Source: Brevipalpus yothersi (Eukaryota; Arthropoda; Arachnida; Trombidiformes; Tenuipalpidae). Taken from it: DNA of 64,000 nt. The stretch spans positions 8,028 to 72,027 of the forward strand of contig QZCP01000008.1 of NCBI GenBank assembly GCA_003956705.1, in the 5' to 3' direction. Each line of letters starts with the position of its first letter. The stretch's first letter is position 1. Of this stretch, positions 1 to 12,058 are shown piece by piece. The position numbers and the translations under genes are program-made. The notes beneath the pieces are model-generated. The model was not told where the DNA came from and did no database searches. It saw only the letters and a list, made by a program, of their open reading frames with translations.

Positions 1-185
1 TTGAACCATCTCATCTATGCCAACTCAGAAGGTTCTCCATGGTGTACGACTTCTTTTTTTTGGGGCACTGCGACGAAGAGAATCGAAGTCCCTTCTGCAG
101 CAGCAGCATCGCTCGTCCTCCATCATCAAAGCAGAGTTCAAAACACAAAAAAACAAACAAAAAACAACTCCAAAAAAGCAGATCT

Positions 186-297
186 AGATCTGAACCTAAA
201 CCTAAACCTAAACCTAAACCTAAACCTAAACCTAAACCTAAACCTCAACGTGAAACTAAAACTAAAACTAAAACTGAAACTGAAACTAAAACTAAAA
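186..297. repeat. CCTAAA / AAACTG-type microsatellite
   Basis: A run of CCTAAA hexamers (about 195-246) passes into AAACTAAAACTGA-type units. It resembles a telomere-like hexamer but is not the TTAGG unit seen elsewhere in the window, and nothing suggests a chromosome end. The repetitive peptides read through it are an artefact of the repeat. Confidence 0.9.
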
Positions 298-399
298 TGA
301 AACTAAGATTATAATTGCGAAATAAGAATAAAGCTATAATGAGATTGGATAAAGCAAGGTGGAAACTTTTATCTTCTCTCTACGAAAGCTAGAATGAAA

Positions 400-1263
400 C
401 TGATCAAGAATCTATGAGCAGCACCTCTCTCATCAGGGAAGCTCTCTGTGGGCATGTGATATCTACAAGTAAGTTGAGCAAGCTCACCCAAATGACTTCC
501 TCTTTCCGGCTTTGGGCTCTCTGAGTTCCATTATAGGACAGTATGCTCATCAGAGCATGATGAGTAGAGGAATCAAAATGGCTAATGCTAGGGAGGGAGT
601 GGAGTAAACAGAGACACCACCGTCAGAGCTCGAATCATTAGCTACCTATGTATAACACTAGGAGTCGATTGGAAGAGATGAATTGGACATATCTCAGTAA
701 AGCGTCCAGCTAGCACATTGAAACTTGCTCAGAATCTTCATCATATACTGTTCCACCTGTGTTGCGATTTTCATAATGTGTTCAAAGCGATCTACAGAGA
801 AATGGTCTCCAAGCTCAAGAATGACAGTTTTTGCTTTAACAAAAAAAAGCGTCCTACTATCATGCTGAAACTTCATGATCGTTGTGTCCAAGATATGAAT
901 TATCTTCCATGTTAATTTCATCATGTGTTCAGAGCGATTAGTGGAGATAAGACATTTTTGGTCAAAAATGTCATTTTCCTGAATCGTGCGATTAATTCAT
1001 GATTTTATCTTATCATGATTGATATTAATGAGTCTATCAAAACATTTGCTTTCAGGAAAACTAAGTTTCGAGGTGATCGAGTGAGTTTCAGGTTATCTTC
1101 AGGCGTGATAAGGCTTCAGAACGTTAGCACTCATATCTTGAGAACGAAACATTCCACAGGACTGAAAGTAGCACCATCATGTTTCTCATCGAAAGATAGA
1201 TAAGATAAGATGGATTTTAGATAAATTCGATCTAGGGCCGAGAATGGCTGTTTTTGACTATAG
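400..1263 (+). repeat. Half copy of the foldback-like dispersed repeat
   Basis: The stretch 920-1263 matches 51065-51415 and 10270-10612 over several hundred bases, with shared blocks such as CATGATTTTATCTTA, TTTCGAGGTGATC and the terminal TTTTTGACTAT. The piece 420-590 matches 50840-51010. The opposite arm seen in the fuller copies is not found here, so this looks like a truncated or rearranged copy. No credible coding region is seen. Confidence 0.6.
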
Positions 1264-1463
1264 TCTTTGGGATTCGAAAAATGCAAATGCTAACTATTGT
1301 AAACCATTTATTGATTCGATGAACAACCGTCTCGAAGCTATCATTCATAACGATGGTAATGTGACAAAGTGGTAGATAAAAAATTTTGAATGATTGCCTT
1401 CCTCGATTACTGATTGTGTGCATGATTTTTTATCTGAAATGCGCAAATGATGATTTTCATAAC

Positions 1464-1898
1464 CCAGGATGGTGCTAACATAAATAAAGATGGTGCTAAC
1501 ATGAAAATAAGAATCGTAGAACTTCCAGAAAAATGATGATAACTGAATTTTTCTGCTTGGATACTATTTCAATCATAGGAATCTATCATTATAACCAGCA
1601 TTTCTTGGGTTGGGATCCTGAGTGGTCTCCAAGATCGCCTGATATGACACCATGTGACTTCCACTTCTAGGGAACACTCAAGGATCGAGTGTATGGCCAG
1701 AGACATAGGAATCTCGCTGAGCTCGAACACTTTGAGACTTTGAATGCTCATTTCTTCATTATTCTTGGGAAAATTCCACAAAATGCTGGCTTTAATGATG
1801 GGTCCTCATTATACTGATAGTATCAAATCAAAAAAATTTGGTTATCACCATTTTTCCGGGAGTTATATCGTTTTTAATTTATGTTAGCACCATCCTGG
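1464..1898 (+). mobile_element. Internally deleted Tc1/mariner element with a transposase remnant
   Basis: Inverted ends begin CCAGGATGGTGCTAACAT (1464) and finish ATGTTAGCACCATCCTGG (1898); similarity extends about 60 bp inwards. Between them, 1584-1790 on the plus strand reads as the C-terminal part of a mariner-family transposase, including WDPEWSPRSPDMTPCDFH followed by an in-frame TAG where related proteins have tryptophan. The same protein segment exists in the larger copy at 5975-7060. The GATGGTGCTAACAT end motif is repeated once more just inside the left end and just outside the right end. The element is non-functional. Confidence 0.75.
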
Positions 1899-1959
1899 AT
1901 TATGTTAGCACCATCTAATAGGCTTCCGATGTTAAAAAACGGTATGGCAAAAATTTTTT

Positions 1960-2245
1960 ATTTCTCATCTTATCGACCAACTTTTTTAGATGTAATTTTT
2001 TATGAGAATTCCAAAAATGTCATTATTTTTTGAAAATTCCGCCCACCAGTCGAGATATCCTAAATTTTTACTTTGGACCCTGTTATCTATCCTAAGAATT
2101 TATCGGACTCCCTCAAAACTCATGACAACTAAATCTTACACATTTTTACCATACAATACCGAAAAAATTTCCAGAATTCTCCGCAGGGTTACTGAGATAT
2201 AAGCATTCGAAACTCGTCATATTACTTTGAAACACCCTGTATACT
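1960..2245. repeat. Diverged inverted-repeat end related to the 5503-7911 transposon
   Basis: The stretch ends CACCCTGTATAC and runs in the same order as the right inverted repeat at 7607-7911: AGATGTAATTTTTTATGA, then a GCCCAC block, then TCTTACACATTTTTACC, then AATTTCCAGAAT, then the end. Its identity to the 7607-7911 arm is clearly reduced. No matching left end was found nearby, so it is a solitary, old fragment. Confidence 0.6.
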
Positions 2246-2589
2246 TCTCATATTGATATGATCATGAAAATGATATAACTCCCCATCTTTGTGAGGTAGT
2301 GAAGACGAAGATTCAATCAAAAAACTCTCAGAAGTAAGAACTTCACTCACTTGAGTGATAAACAATCCCATGAATAACTATATCTCACCCAGAGGATCTC
2401 TCCCATCAATATTCCCTGGAATGATCAAGATGAATACCAAGTCTCTATCTATCTCTCTAAGTCTCAAAGTCAGTCTGTCAATATCGCTGGCAGTATGCGA
2501 ATGGGAAACGAAACACAATGTGAACAATATTGACTGAGACTTGGCGGTTCATCGATTTTGCAAAGTCAACAAAATCCAGGAGCTCTATA

Positions 2590-4270
2590 ATCACAGCTTT
2601 CTATGTCTCCACTCTGGGGAGTATAAGTATGATGCCAGAGATGAGCCCTGGTCAAAATATTCCAGCCAAGATACTGGTCTCAAGTATTCCGAGAGATTCC
2701 GTGATCATTTGAAGGTCGGGTTAGTTGAGAGAAAATTATTTTCCTGGTCATGGGCTTGCAAGTAGGGGAAAAATGTATAATATTCATCTCTCCCACTCTC
2801 TTGCAACAAACTGTGAGGGGACGAAAAGAGGAGACCTCATTGGATGATTAAGTTTGCATGTAGATAAGAGAAACATGATCAGTTTCCTCCATCCCCAACA
2901 TGATAGTCAGTGGAGAGATCAACTGAGATGAGTTCATATGAACGCAGAAGGTGGAGATGAGAAAGAATCATCTACTCCAATGCACCAAACTGAATGCATG
3001 GTAAGATCAGTTATAAGATCAGGTTCAAATGCACTCAAGCAATGCAGATCAACACTGGCTTCTTTTTTCTTGATATCCAGTGAACAGAAGACAGAGAGTT
3101 GAAGAGAAGCTCAGTTACGTTTCTACTTGAGAAATTTGGATTATCTCAACATTTCCTGACCTCTAGAAGAGTGGACTAGTGAATGGAGAGATAGATCAAG
3201 CCATGTTCATATAAATGCAAGAAACCGAGATGAGTGCTTGTTCCATAGCACTATGAGTCATATTATTGGAAGAATCAGCTGAAAGATTAGGTTTGAACGT
3301 TTAAGAGAGATGGAGAGGGCCCCTGTCTTCTTATAACCTAGTGGAGAGTAGACAGAGAACGTGAGGAGGGTCAGGTATAGGCAAGAAATAGTGGTGACCA
3401 CAAGATTTTTACTCACCTAACGAGAGAAGTTTGTGGTTTAAGAGAGATAGGTCAGATAAGATTCAATCAAACGCGAGGAATGGAGTTGAGTCTCTTCTCC
3501 GTCTCAATGAGTTGATTGTTTGTTCATCCATGTACATGCGGCATTGGACTAATATTCTCACTTCAGCAATGAGACATTCAGACCATTGATATAGTTTAAT
3601 GACAGAGAGTATATTATATGCTAGGCCAACTGGATCTATGTGAGTCGATTTATAGATTTGACGATGGTAGGGAGTTTGTTGTTCACGCCAACAAGCATGG
3701 AAGACTCCTTCTTCAGCAGGAAACCAAGAACGTTTACCTCAGTTAACCATGTCATTATTCTATTGAGTATAAATATGATGCTGGAGATGGGCTCTAGCAG
3801 GAACTTTTTTGGCAGTTAATTCGTCCCAAGTATTCCAAGAGAATCAATAATCATTTGCATTCTTGGTTGGACAATCAGAAAGAGCGGTAATCCAGGTCGC
3901 AAGTGGAAAGAAAGTATGAATATTAATTTTCTCAGTTCTCTCATACCAAACAGTGAAGATACGAAAAGAGAGGGCCTCATTGGATGATCAAGTTTTCATG
4001 CACTTGAGAGAGGAGGAAGATGATCAGTCTACTCCACATCCAACAAGATACTTGGTGGAGAGATTGACTGAGATGAACGCAGAAGGTGTCAATGAGTACA
4101 AATCGCCTTCCCCTATGCACCAAACTAAATGTATGGAGAAATCAGCTAGAAAATCAGGTTTGGATGCACTCAAGCGATGCGGATTAATGCTTCCCCCTTA
4201 TTTCTCATTCCACTGTGAACAGTAGACAGAGAGTTGAGGAAGACTCAGGTACGCTTGTACTTGAGAAATA
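2590..4270. repeat. Diverged tandem duplication, two units about 1.16 kb apart
   Basis: Unit 1 (about 2590-3140) and unit 2 (about 3765-4270) share ordered blocks: GAGTATAAGTATGATGCC against GAGTATAAATATGATGCT, CCTCATTGGATGAT, GATGAACGCAGAAGGTG, ATGCACCAAACT, and ACAGAGAGTTGAG near the end. The stretch 3200-3400 has weaker matches to the same unit. Several short open frames are not conserved between units, so I do not call a gene. Confidence 0.6.
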
Positions 4271-5502
4271 GAGATCATCACAAGATCCCTCTAGCCTAGA
4301 GAGAAGAGCTATTGGACAGAGAGAGAAAGATCAAATCAGCCAATGAATCTATGAATGCTATTTTCTTCGATTTAACAACGAAATTCATAAAGTCTATCAT
4401 GTGAATGAGTTGATGGTTCCTCATGTTCATGATTTCCTCTGGAAATCAATCATGAGAAAGAATAAATGTTACACGATATAGTTAGGCATATGAACTTTCA
4501 ATGTTGGATCTCAATAGAAGCTGTCTCAGGCCGAAATAGGCTGAATAGCCTTTTCCAGCAGTTCTAAGATTTTGAAGGTGCTTTACGCTTTTCAACTCTA
4601 TGAACCTCATACTCTCAAAGCTTATCACAAGTTACATCTAATGTGATTAATCCGATCCTGAGGAGGCTGGAACTGTTTTCCCCAATGTTTCTCCCTACAG
4701 CCAAGATTTAATGGTATTCCAGCAGAGAATAGGCTTTCCGATATGTCATCACCAGTCCGATCATCGATGAACCTAGAGAAAAAGTTTTTGAGTTCATAAT
4801 TTGAAATCATCACCGATATAATACGAAGGTCATTGATTTTAAGCCTTCAGTTCAATCATAGACAATAGAAAACGGTATCATAGTCTTGTTGTTTGTTGGC
4901 ATTGTGAGTCGATTTTTGGAAAAGTGCAAGACTATCAAAGCGTCGAGATTTGTTTGAGAATGAGACTAGGCATATTTATTCTTGAAGAGTTACAGAGATA
5001 TAAATACACTACATGTACTATCAAAAGGAGGAGGTGCATTTTCTGCAACCTTCTTCGATTTTGATCAAAATTCATGTTATGCAAGATCTTATCATCAATG
5101 ATAGCATTTAATTCATTCTCATTGAGCAATCCAAAAATATGCTTTTCATTGAGATCAAAAATCTTTGCAAATTGCCCTATGGGTGGTGCACCTCCTCCTT
5201 TTCTTGAGAATTCAAGACCAAATATCCTTGTCATATTCAAGGCTATGAAGTGTAAAGATATCCCTCAATTGATCGATATTGTTGGATTGGACATATCATC
5301 TTGAAAGTTTCACAACAATTTGAGTTGATTATTAGATTTAATTAATTGACAGTTATTGGACTCAACAATAATCTCTATCACTTTCACAACAATTTATAAT
5401 CCGCTAATAATAACTATTTCCAATATAAGATATGATATTCAATAATACTAAGATTAGTTCTTATTCAGATTCCGATTGATCATCATCAATGATTAACAAT
5501 TA
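4271..5502. other. Gene-poor spacer with one doubtful open frame
   Basis: No recognisable gene. A minus-strand frame at 4935-5240 (101 codons) contains a glycine-proline segment and a hydrophobic stretch near its end. It has no family signature, no clear splice sites and no second copy in the window. I treat it as unproven. Confidence 0.4.
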
Positions 5503-5974
5503 TACAGGGTGTCCAAGAGTAATTAAGCGCATTTCAAACTTCAATACCTTTTGAACGGGTTGAAATATCCTGGGCATTCTTTCTGTTTCTTGGAGGAAAA
5601 ATGTGTAAATTTTATGTGACTGGTGTTTCAATCACATCCGGAAACTAATTAGCATAGATAAGGGGCGATAAAGCCAAAAAAGTAGATTTTTTGCGATGTG
5701 TGCAAAAGTGAGCAAAGCTATTGACAAGATAAGGTCATTTTTGAACTTGTCATGAAAAGTTACGTCTAGAAAAGTTTATTTGGTAGTGATATGATAAGAG
5801 ATCAAAAAAATATTTCTTACCCATTTTTGACATGGAGAGCCTATTGGTTGGTGCTGATATGAATCAAAAACACTCTAATCAAAGATTTATCGAGCAAATC
5901 AGAGTCATTTCGATTGTTCTTGTTATTTCTACTCCTTGCTGATACATTGAAGACCATGTAAAAAGTTTTTTTAT

Positions 5975-7060
5975 TCATCTCTCTTCTTCGAACTGTACAT
6001 CTACCCCATTCACATTTACAATTGACTCAAGTCTCTTTCGGACACTTCTCATGCAGGCAGCTCTTATGTGCTCCTGAGGTAGGTTATCAAACTCCCGCCA
6101 GATTGCATCGTTGAGCTGTCTCAAAGTCTGAAGCCGTTGTCAATACACCATGTCCTCTAGTGTACCCCGCAGGTAGAAGTCGCAAGAGGTTGCATCAGAT
6201 GATCTTGGAGCCCACTCAGGATTCCAGCCATCTGTCAGTACTCTTTGCCCGAAGATTTCACGGAGGTATTCTTTGACTCTCCCTGCTCTATGAGCAGGAG
6301 CACCATCCTGCATGAACCAATGTCGCCTTGACTCATCGATCTGAGGGATGATATGGTTTCTCAGCATGTCCAGGTACTTAGCAGCTGTCAGATTACCTTC
6401 ATACTCGATTGGACCAACTCTTCCACCATCCCATATGCCAGCCCAGACTTTGATTGTTCGCTGATCAATTCGCTTGGACTCAACTGTCTTGTGTGGGTTC
6501 TCATCTGACCAGTAGATGGTGTTCTTGGTGTTGACGGCCCCACTCAAGTTGAACTGGGCCTCATCAGTCCATATTATGCGCTCGAGGAGGGTTGGATCTT
6601 GTTCGATCATCTCCAACAGCTGCCTGGCCATTCTAACCCTACGAGGCTTATCTTCAGGCTTCAACTCGAATGCCCTGCGTACATGGTATGCTTTGAGCCT
6701 CAGGTCTTTAGTCAGAATTCTGTGGACTGTTGTCCTCCCTATTGGACGACCTTCTTCTGCGAGTTCTGATGCTAACCTTCGGGTACTTGTTGGCTCATCC
6801 TTGCGCTTATGATCTCGAGCAAGCTCACGGACTCGCCTCAAGTTGGAAGGAGTTTTGACGTTCTTAGACTGGCCAGGATGTTCTGAGCTGAGTCGCTGAT
6901 GCTCTTCCATGTTCTGATAGATGGATTTGATGGTATTTTTGGTGGGCCTGATATTATACCACCTCTGGAGCTCACTCTGAGTTAGGACGATGGACTTGTT
7001 ATTAGCTTTATAGACTCTGAGAATCTCTTTTTTCTGGTGGTCGGTGTACCTGACACTCAT
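5975..7060 (-). pseudogene. Tc1/mariner transposase with one premature stop
   Basis: The frame from the ATG at 7060 runs 306 codons to a TGA at 6140-6142. In the same frame it continues for 55 further codons of transposase-like C terminus before a TGA at 5975-5977. The N terminus is a helix-turn-helix-like DNA-binding region with a second HTH-like block near residues 95-120 (RRLASELAEEG, RTTVHRIL). Catalytic acids are visible: D166 in WTDEAQF, D252 in QDGAPAH and D289 in APRSSD. The last two are separated by 36 residues, so this copy reads as DD36D. The WAPRSSDATSCDF block departs from the commoner RSPDLTPCDF seen in relatives, which also suggests decay. One stop plus these changes makes current activity unlikely, but the break is recent. 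Confidence 0.8.
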
Positions 7061-7149
7061 TTCTCTAACTAATTATTTGGGATGACTATGTTACAATGAT
7101 GACTATGATGACTATGATGACTATCTTACAATGATGATTTCGATCAGAA

Positions 7150-7560
7150 TTATTTGTCGCTAGTAGGATTCGAACGCTCGATTGATTGATTGATCGCTGA
7201 ACGCTGAAGGCTTTAACTAATCGCTCTGTTACCCATTGGGCGATGGCAAGCAAATTAATTGGCAGATTTATGATTAGTTCTCATGATTTCTGATCAAGTT
7301 TTTTGAACCGAAGTCCTCAAAAATTTTGGCGAAACCAGTACCTTGAACTTTCTCAGCCGGGGTAGTCTTCACCTTGAATCTTTACCAGCACCCGAGTATC
7401 GTCCTCGCTCGGGAACTGGGTCTTTACCAACGAACTTGCTTGGATCTTTGAGCCCCCAGCTGATACATCCAAGGTTTTGGCCTGAGAGTGGATTTGAACC
7501 CACGAAGTCGGTGTCGAGTAGACTTGGCTGAGCCCACTGGGCCACCGAGACCTAAGATGA
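7150..7560 (-). repeat. Two tRNA-like (SINE-head-like) segments
   Basis: On the minus strand, 7480-7560 contains an A-box-like TGGCCCAGTGGG and a B-box-like GGTTCAAATCC at tRNA-like spacing, with a possible AAGTC/GACTT anticodon stem but an oversized loop. The stretch 7150-7257 contains CGCCCAATGGGTAAC and GTTCGAATCC. Neither closes a proper acceptor stem, so they are better read as tRNA-derived retroposon heads or degraded tRNAs than as tRNA genes. Both sit inside the transposon, between its transposase and right arm. Confidence 0.45.
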
Positions 7561-9103
7561 GGAGTGAGGATTGAAGCATGCGCTTGATTCTGATTAATTT
7601 TCAACTTTTTGATCTCTTATCATGTCACTACCAAATAAACTTTTCTAGACGTAACTTTTTATGACAAGTTCAAAAATGACCTTATCTCATCGATAGCGCT
7701 GCCCACTTTTGCACACATCACAAAAAACCTATTTTTTTGGCTTTATCGCCCCTTATCTATGCTAATTAGTTTCCGGATGTGCTTAAAACACCAGTTACAT
7801 AAAATTTACACATTTTTCCTTCAAGAAACAGAAAGAATTTCCAGGATATCCCAACCCGTTTATAAGTTATTGAAGTTTGAAATGCGCTATATTACTCTTG
7901 GACACCCTGTATACTCAAAGTTATCTGATTCATTTGATTAATTCATATTTTTACAAAAGTCATCCGTTATATCATTTCAATCTATGAATATGGTCCTCCA
8001 GAATTTGGAACTTTATATAAATCTATCATTGGCGTAAGGAGGCCTCATCTAGACATCTCTGTTGCTTGGTAGTAATTCGAACCCCTCCAAAAACTGATGA
8101 TCATAGATGAGGGGCAATCAAGCTGGAAATTTTAATAGTTTCTTCACCAGAAGATTGATATGCCCAAGAATTCTTGAGCCCTACCCTAGGCTTAGGGCAA
8201 ATTGCAGCGATTTCAGCTGGGTTCACAATGTATTTGCGGGAAAGAATAGTCGTCATTCCAGCCCCAGCTACGAAAGATTCCATACTCATCTCATCTTGTT
8301 ATTTTTCAATGGAAAGCAGGATCGTGCTGTTCCCAACTCTCTTGGATCTTCTGTTCCCGTGAATTGAGTGTCAATGCTTTAGAGCTCGTTTTGGCCAAAT
8401 GAGGTCTCAATCTCAGCAAATATCAACCAATTTCAGTTTTTCTGAAAGCATACAATGGATTGGACTCTCTCATAATGAAAATGATAAGATTGAATCATGG
8501 ATAGATGGAAAGGTGGAGAGAAACAACATTCTTCTTCATGAACGATAATATCTTAGAAAATCTCTAAAATCACATGACCAAACCAGAATGATTAGTCAAT
8601 ATCATGACCAAGTTTGTGAAGAATTTTCAAGATGCAAGATTGGGGCTTCTCCCTGTTATACTGATAATTGTGATCTTATCTCAATGGTCGACAAAATGTT
8701 CTCATCGCAGAATGAAATCCACACCACAATTTCATTGCACATTGGTCAATATTTTGAAAGGAATCCAACATACTGACTAGTAGCATTTTTTGAATTCAAG
8801 CAATTCATATTTGTCTGAACGCAGTGAAAACTCCTTGGGGGAGAAATTTTACCATTTTGTGAGCTCATTCTCCGCTAGGAGGAATTGTTCGATCTTCATG
8901 GAATTTTGCGTATGAGTTTTGTATTATCCAAAGTTGTGCGCTAAGCTTTCCGTTTCAAAAAATTCTATCTCAAAAAAAGTTATTGAGTTTCTAATTTAAC
9001 ATCGGATTTCACATGGGAAGATTTGCTAATCCTTTTAAGCCTGTGCAATGGAGTAGAAAGCTAGTCGAGTCTTGATTATGAACAGAGTTAATGCCTAGGA
9101 ACA

Positions 9104-9500
9104 CTAGAGCCACAAGATATGGGTTAGGTTGCGTCATGATAACAGGTCGGAGCCTATGTCTACGTGGGACGAAGCCATCAAACACTGGTTAGGTCACGTT
9201 GTGACAGTGGGTCGGAGCCCGTGCCCTCTCATGTTATTTTATGTTAGGATAGGTTGGGTTTGGGTCAATAAGTAGATCAACAGACAGGATTTTGATAAGT
9301 ATGGGACATTGGAGCTTAATCATTGGAAAAAGGTTAGGTTTAGTCGTGACAATGGTTCGGACCCCATGCCCATGAGGGACAAAACCATCATGCATTGGTT
9401 AGGTTGTGTCGTGAAAACGGGTCGGAGCTCATGCCCACGTAGGACAAAGCCCTCAAACATTGGTTAGCTCACGTCGTGACAATGAGATGGAGCTCATTCT
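9104..9500 (+). repeat. Tandem repeat with GGTTAGGT...GTCGGAGC units
   Basis: About five diverged units of roughly 65-75 bp start at or near 9121, 9187, 9333, 9398 and 9463. Each opens with GGTTAG and carries a GTCGTGACAA-like block, GGTCGGAGCC and a (C)CCATGCCCA block. No coding potential is apparent. Confidence 0.7.
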
Positions 9501-9524
9501 TTTATGTTATGTTATGTTAGGAAT

Positions 9525-9567
9525 GGTTTGGTTTGGTTTGGTTTGGTTTGGTTTGGTTTGGTTTGGT
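9525..9567 (+). repeat. (GGTTT)n microsatellite
   Basis: About eight perfect GGTTT pentamers directly follow GTTATGTTATGTTAGG. It differs from the TTAGG unit by base order and is not telomeric. Confidence 0.95.
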
Positions 9568-10612
9568 CAGGTCAGGTAATGTAATTGGTTGGAAGGATCA
9601 ATGCTATCACATTATCTTCCATCCGATATCAAAGGTGACCTATCATAACGATCTGTACGGCAGCGTTCAGACCCGGGTTGGTGACCCTTTTAGTCAAAAA
9701 TCAATGTTCACAGCTATACCATGATGTGCGAGTATAGGGCTTCATCAGAGGTATTTTCGATCAGTCTCCTCATCCGAATATTTGATTCATCCTGATTTCT
9801 GTTCTTATCATACCATGAAAGAGGTCTATCCCCATAACATAGTAAAAAAATTGCAGAAAGCTGGAGAATGAGAGTTTTTCGACGAAGTCTTCTGACCCTA
9901 CTCTTATTCACTGTACCCACGCTAATAGAATTGTTGTTCAGTCTACCTTCATCTTCAATGAGTTGAGTTGATACTCAGCAGAGTACTACGATGTCCAATT
10001 TAGAGTGCTTGGTATAGCCCGGAGCATCGATTTTCGGACATGAATTGCTCATATCCCGCGAATGCTACAAGTTAGCACCTTGAACTTTCTGAAAATATTA
10101 ATCTTTATGCAATCAAGCTGTAATGTGAATTCCATCTTGTGCTTAGAGCATTTCCATATCCATCGAGATAAGAGGACATTTCTGAGCATACCGAAGAGAA
10201 CCTCCAATCTAGCACCTTGAAACTTATCCACAATCTTGAAAATGACATCAACTGGTCATTTTGTTGGTTTGGTTATGTAGTCAGAGCGATTTGTGGAGAT
10301 ATGACCATTAACAGGGGAAAATGCTGTTTTTTTCCTTTTGGTACCTATTCATGATTCAATCTTATCATTTTTGTTATCAGAGAGCTTGGTTTGTTAGAGG
10401 TTCTTGGGAATTCAGTTTTGCTCGAGATCGGCTGAGATTAGAATCTCATGTGGCAAGATCAAACATCACAACATTGGCCCATTTATCTTGAGAATGAAGA
10501 GTTTCAGAGAGTTAAAGATACCACCATCGTGTTCCTCTTCAGAAAAAAATGAGACCAGGTAGATCTCGAATGTTTCCGAGCTGGGGCAGAAAATGACCAT
10601 CTTTGGTGATTG

Positions 10613-11051
10613 TTTTTTAAAGTTGTGAGAAATTCCTGAGATGATCGTAACAAGACCAGCAGCTTTCTGAATTATATCATCCCTTGCATGCGTGTTCCCG
10701 TGATTCATGCTAGTACCATGAATGCTAAACCAACGACGAACATCTATAGTCATTATTCTGATGTGCGTGAATCTGTATTTGATCAATTGATCACCCTTGC
10801 TGCAATAGGAATCAAGCAGAGTTACTCTGAATTATCAGATAAATCTTCGATTAGAGTAGGTTTGTTTCCTGAAATTGCCATCAAGTAGGCTTTTCCATGT
10901 TAAGAGAGGGCTAGGATTGACTTATCATTTTCCCCATTCGACTCTCAGAAGATTTTCTGTGTGAATGTTTAAATCTTGATTGAAATCTTCATCGATAAGA
11001 ATCTGAGTGTGATCTAGAGCTTCAAAATTTCTCAGAAAAGTTGGCTCTCAG
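10613..11051. other. Spacer upstream of the LRR gene
   Basis: No gene recognised. It holds only short frames without family signatures. The promoter of the downstream gene presumably lies here, but no convincing core element could be assigned. Confidence 0.4.
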
Positions 11052-12058
11052 ATGAATTGGAATAACGTTTGCTTTTACGCACTCATGTGCTTCACCTCTC
11101 CTATGCTTGATCTTGATGAGAGATTGAGTTTTTGTAAATTTTATCAGTCTGAAGACGGTAAGTTAAAAAGTCCATGGAATGAAGATAGAATTCCATCCAA
11201 TTCTCACTATTATTTCAGTGAATCGTATAAGTGTTGTCGTAGACTTGACTGATTGGCACGAGTTTCTGCATAACACTGGTCCTTGTTTCACTGTACAGAA
11301 AATACATACACTCTTACTCCATAACAATCAACGAAGTTTCGGATCTCTCAGCTTCCCTCGAATACAATGGAATCATATAGATATGGAGCATTTGATACTT
11401 ATTGGTGTTCCTTTTCCTTACGAAGTACACTTCACAGACCAGCGATACCAAATTGAGTCTTTCACAGCTATAGACAATGAGCATGTGACAAGCTCTGCAG
11501 GTCTCATTAATTATGAATTCAAGAACATCTTTCTACTAAAGTGCAAATTCTTCTCTCGTTTACACCAAGATTTGGATCATCTACTGTTCAGTGATTATGT
11601 ACAAACGATGTTCTTTAAAGATGGTTATGGACTCGATCCAACTCTCTTGAAATATTATCTAGCTCCGAAACTCAAGAGACTTACATTGAATGGCTTCAAA
11701 ATTCCACATTTTGAGTTCAATTCTGGAGGAAATCCCTTCCAAGCCTTGGAGAGATTGGATCTACGAGAAAATGAGATTGAAACTTTAGCTTCTGATCTAT
11801 TCATGCCTATGCAGAAACTCCAGGAAGTTGATCTGGGAAATAACAATTTGAAGAGCTTTGAAGGGTTGCACATTCCAGCATTAAAGAAGCTCAATTTAGA
11901 AGGTGAGTTTTGTATTATCACCCGCAGTTATGACATTAACATCTCTTATAGATAATCCACTACAAGGAGATGCTGGTACATGTACTTTTCTGAAGGGCTC
12001 CTCCCACACTATATTCACGCAGGTGGAAGCAATCTGCTCCGATAAGAAAGGTTCCTAA
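11052..12058 (+). CDS. Secreted leucine-rich-repeat protein, three exons
   Basis: Proposed exons are 11052-11157, 11219-11902 and 11952-12058, joined by 61 and 49 bp GT-AG introns with matching phases, giving 298 residues and a TAA stop. The first exon is hydrophobic (FYALMCFTSPM) and could be a signal peptide. The middle exon holds several LxxLxLxxN-type repeats in its C-terminal half, such as LKRLTLNGFKIP, LERLDLRENEIETL and LQEVDLGNNNLKSF, followed by LKKLNLEDNPLQGD across the last intron. A short cysteine-containing cap follows, like a reduced LRR C-terminal flank. LRR proteins of this type bind protein or other ligands; the ligand cannot be told from sequence. Exon 3 could instead splice at AAAG/GTTCCT (12049-12050) to an exon near 12121, which would replace the C terminus. 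No transmembrane anchor or kinase domain is visible. Confidence 0.72.

Larger units (their letters stand above)
5503..7911 (-). mobile_element. Tc1/mariner-type transposon with about 300 bp inverted repeats
   Basis: The left end begins TACAGGGTGTCCAAGAG at 5503, and the right end finishes with the reverse complement at 7911. A TA lies on each side (5501-5502 and 7912-7913), as expected for this superfamily. The two arms (5503 to about 5810 and about 7606-7911) match nearly throughout. The element contains a transposase frame on the minus strand, broken by a single stop, a GATGACTAT tandem tract near 7082-7135 and two tRNA-like segments. Related ends or relics occur at 1960-2245, 26745-26890 and 54418-55651. 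The total length of 2.4 kb is long for the family because of the long arms and inserted sequence. Confidence 0.88.
8247..10612. mobile_element. Foldback-like palindromic element, copy with an insertion
   Basis: The left arm (8247-8470, continuing 8640-8760) is an imperfect reverse complement of the right arm (about 10010-10612). Paired landmarks are TAGTCGTCATTCCAGCCCC against the reverse of the 10580-10612 end, and GTTTTTCTGAAAGC on the left. The same arms flank a shorter centre at 14924-16234 and 50138-51415. This copy is about 1 kb longer because repeat-rich DNA (about 8800-9660) interrupts it. No transposase frame is seen, so it would be non-autonomous or a structural repeat. Confidence 0.6.

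Noticed and set aside
186..297. Chromosome end / telomere
   Set aside because: The tract is short, of mixed unit and followed by normal repeats; the TTAGG unit elsewhere differs.
4935..5240. 101-codon minus-strand gene
   Set aside because: No family match, no splice signals and no conservation within the window; kept only as a doubtful frame.
7480..7560. Functional tRNA gene
   Set aside because: The acceptor stem does not close and the anticodon loop is too large, so it is at most a tRNA-derived repeat.
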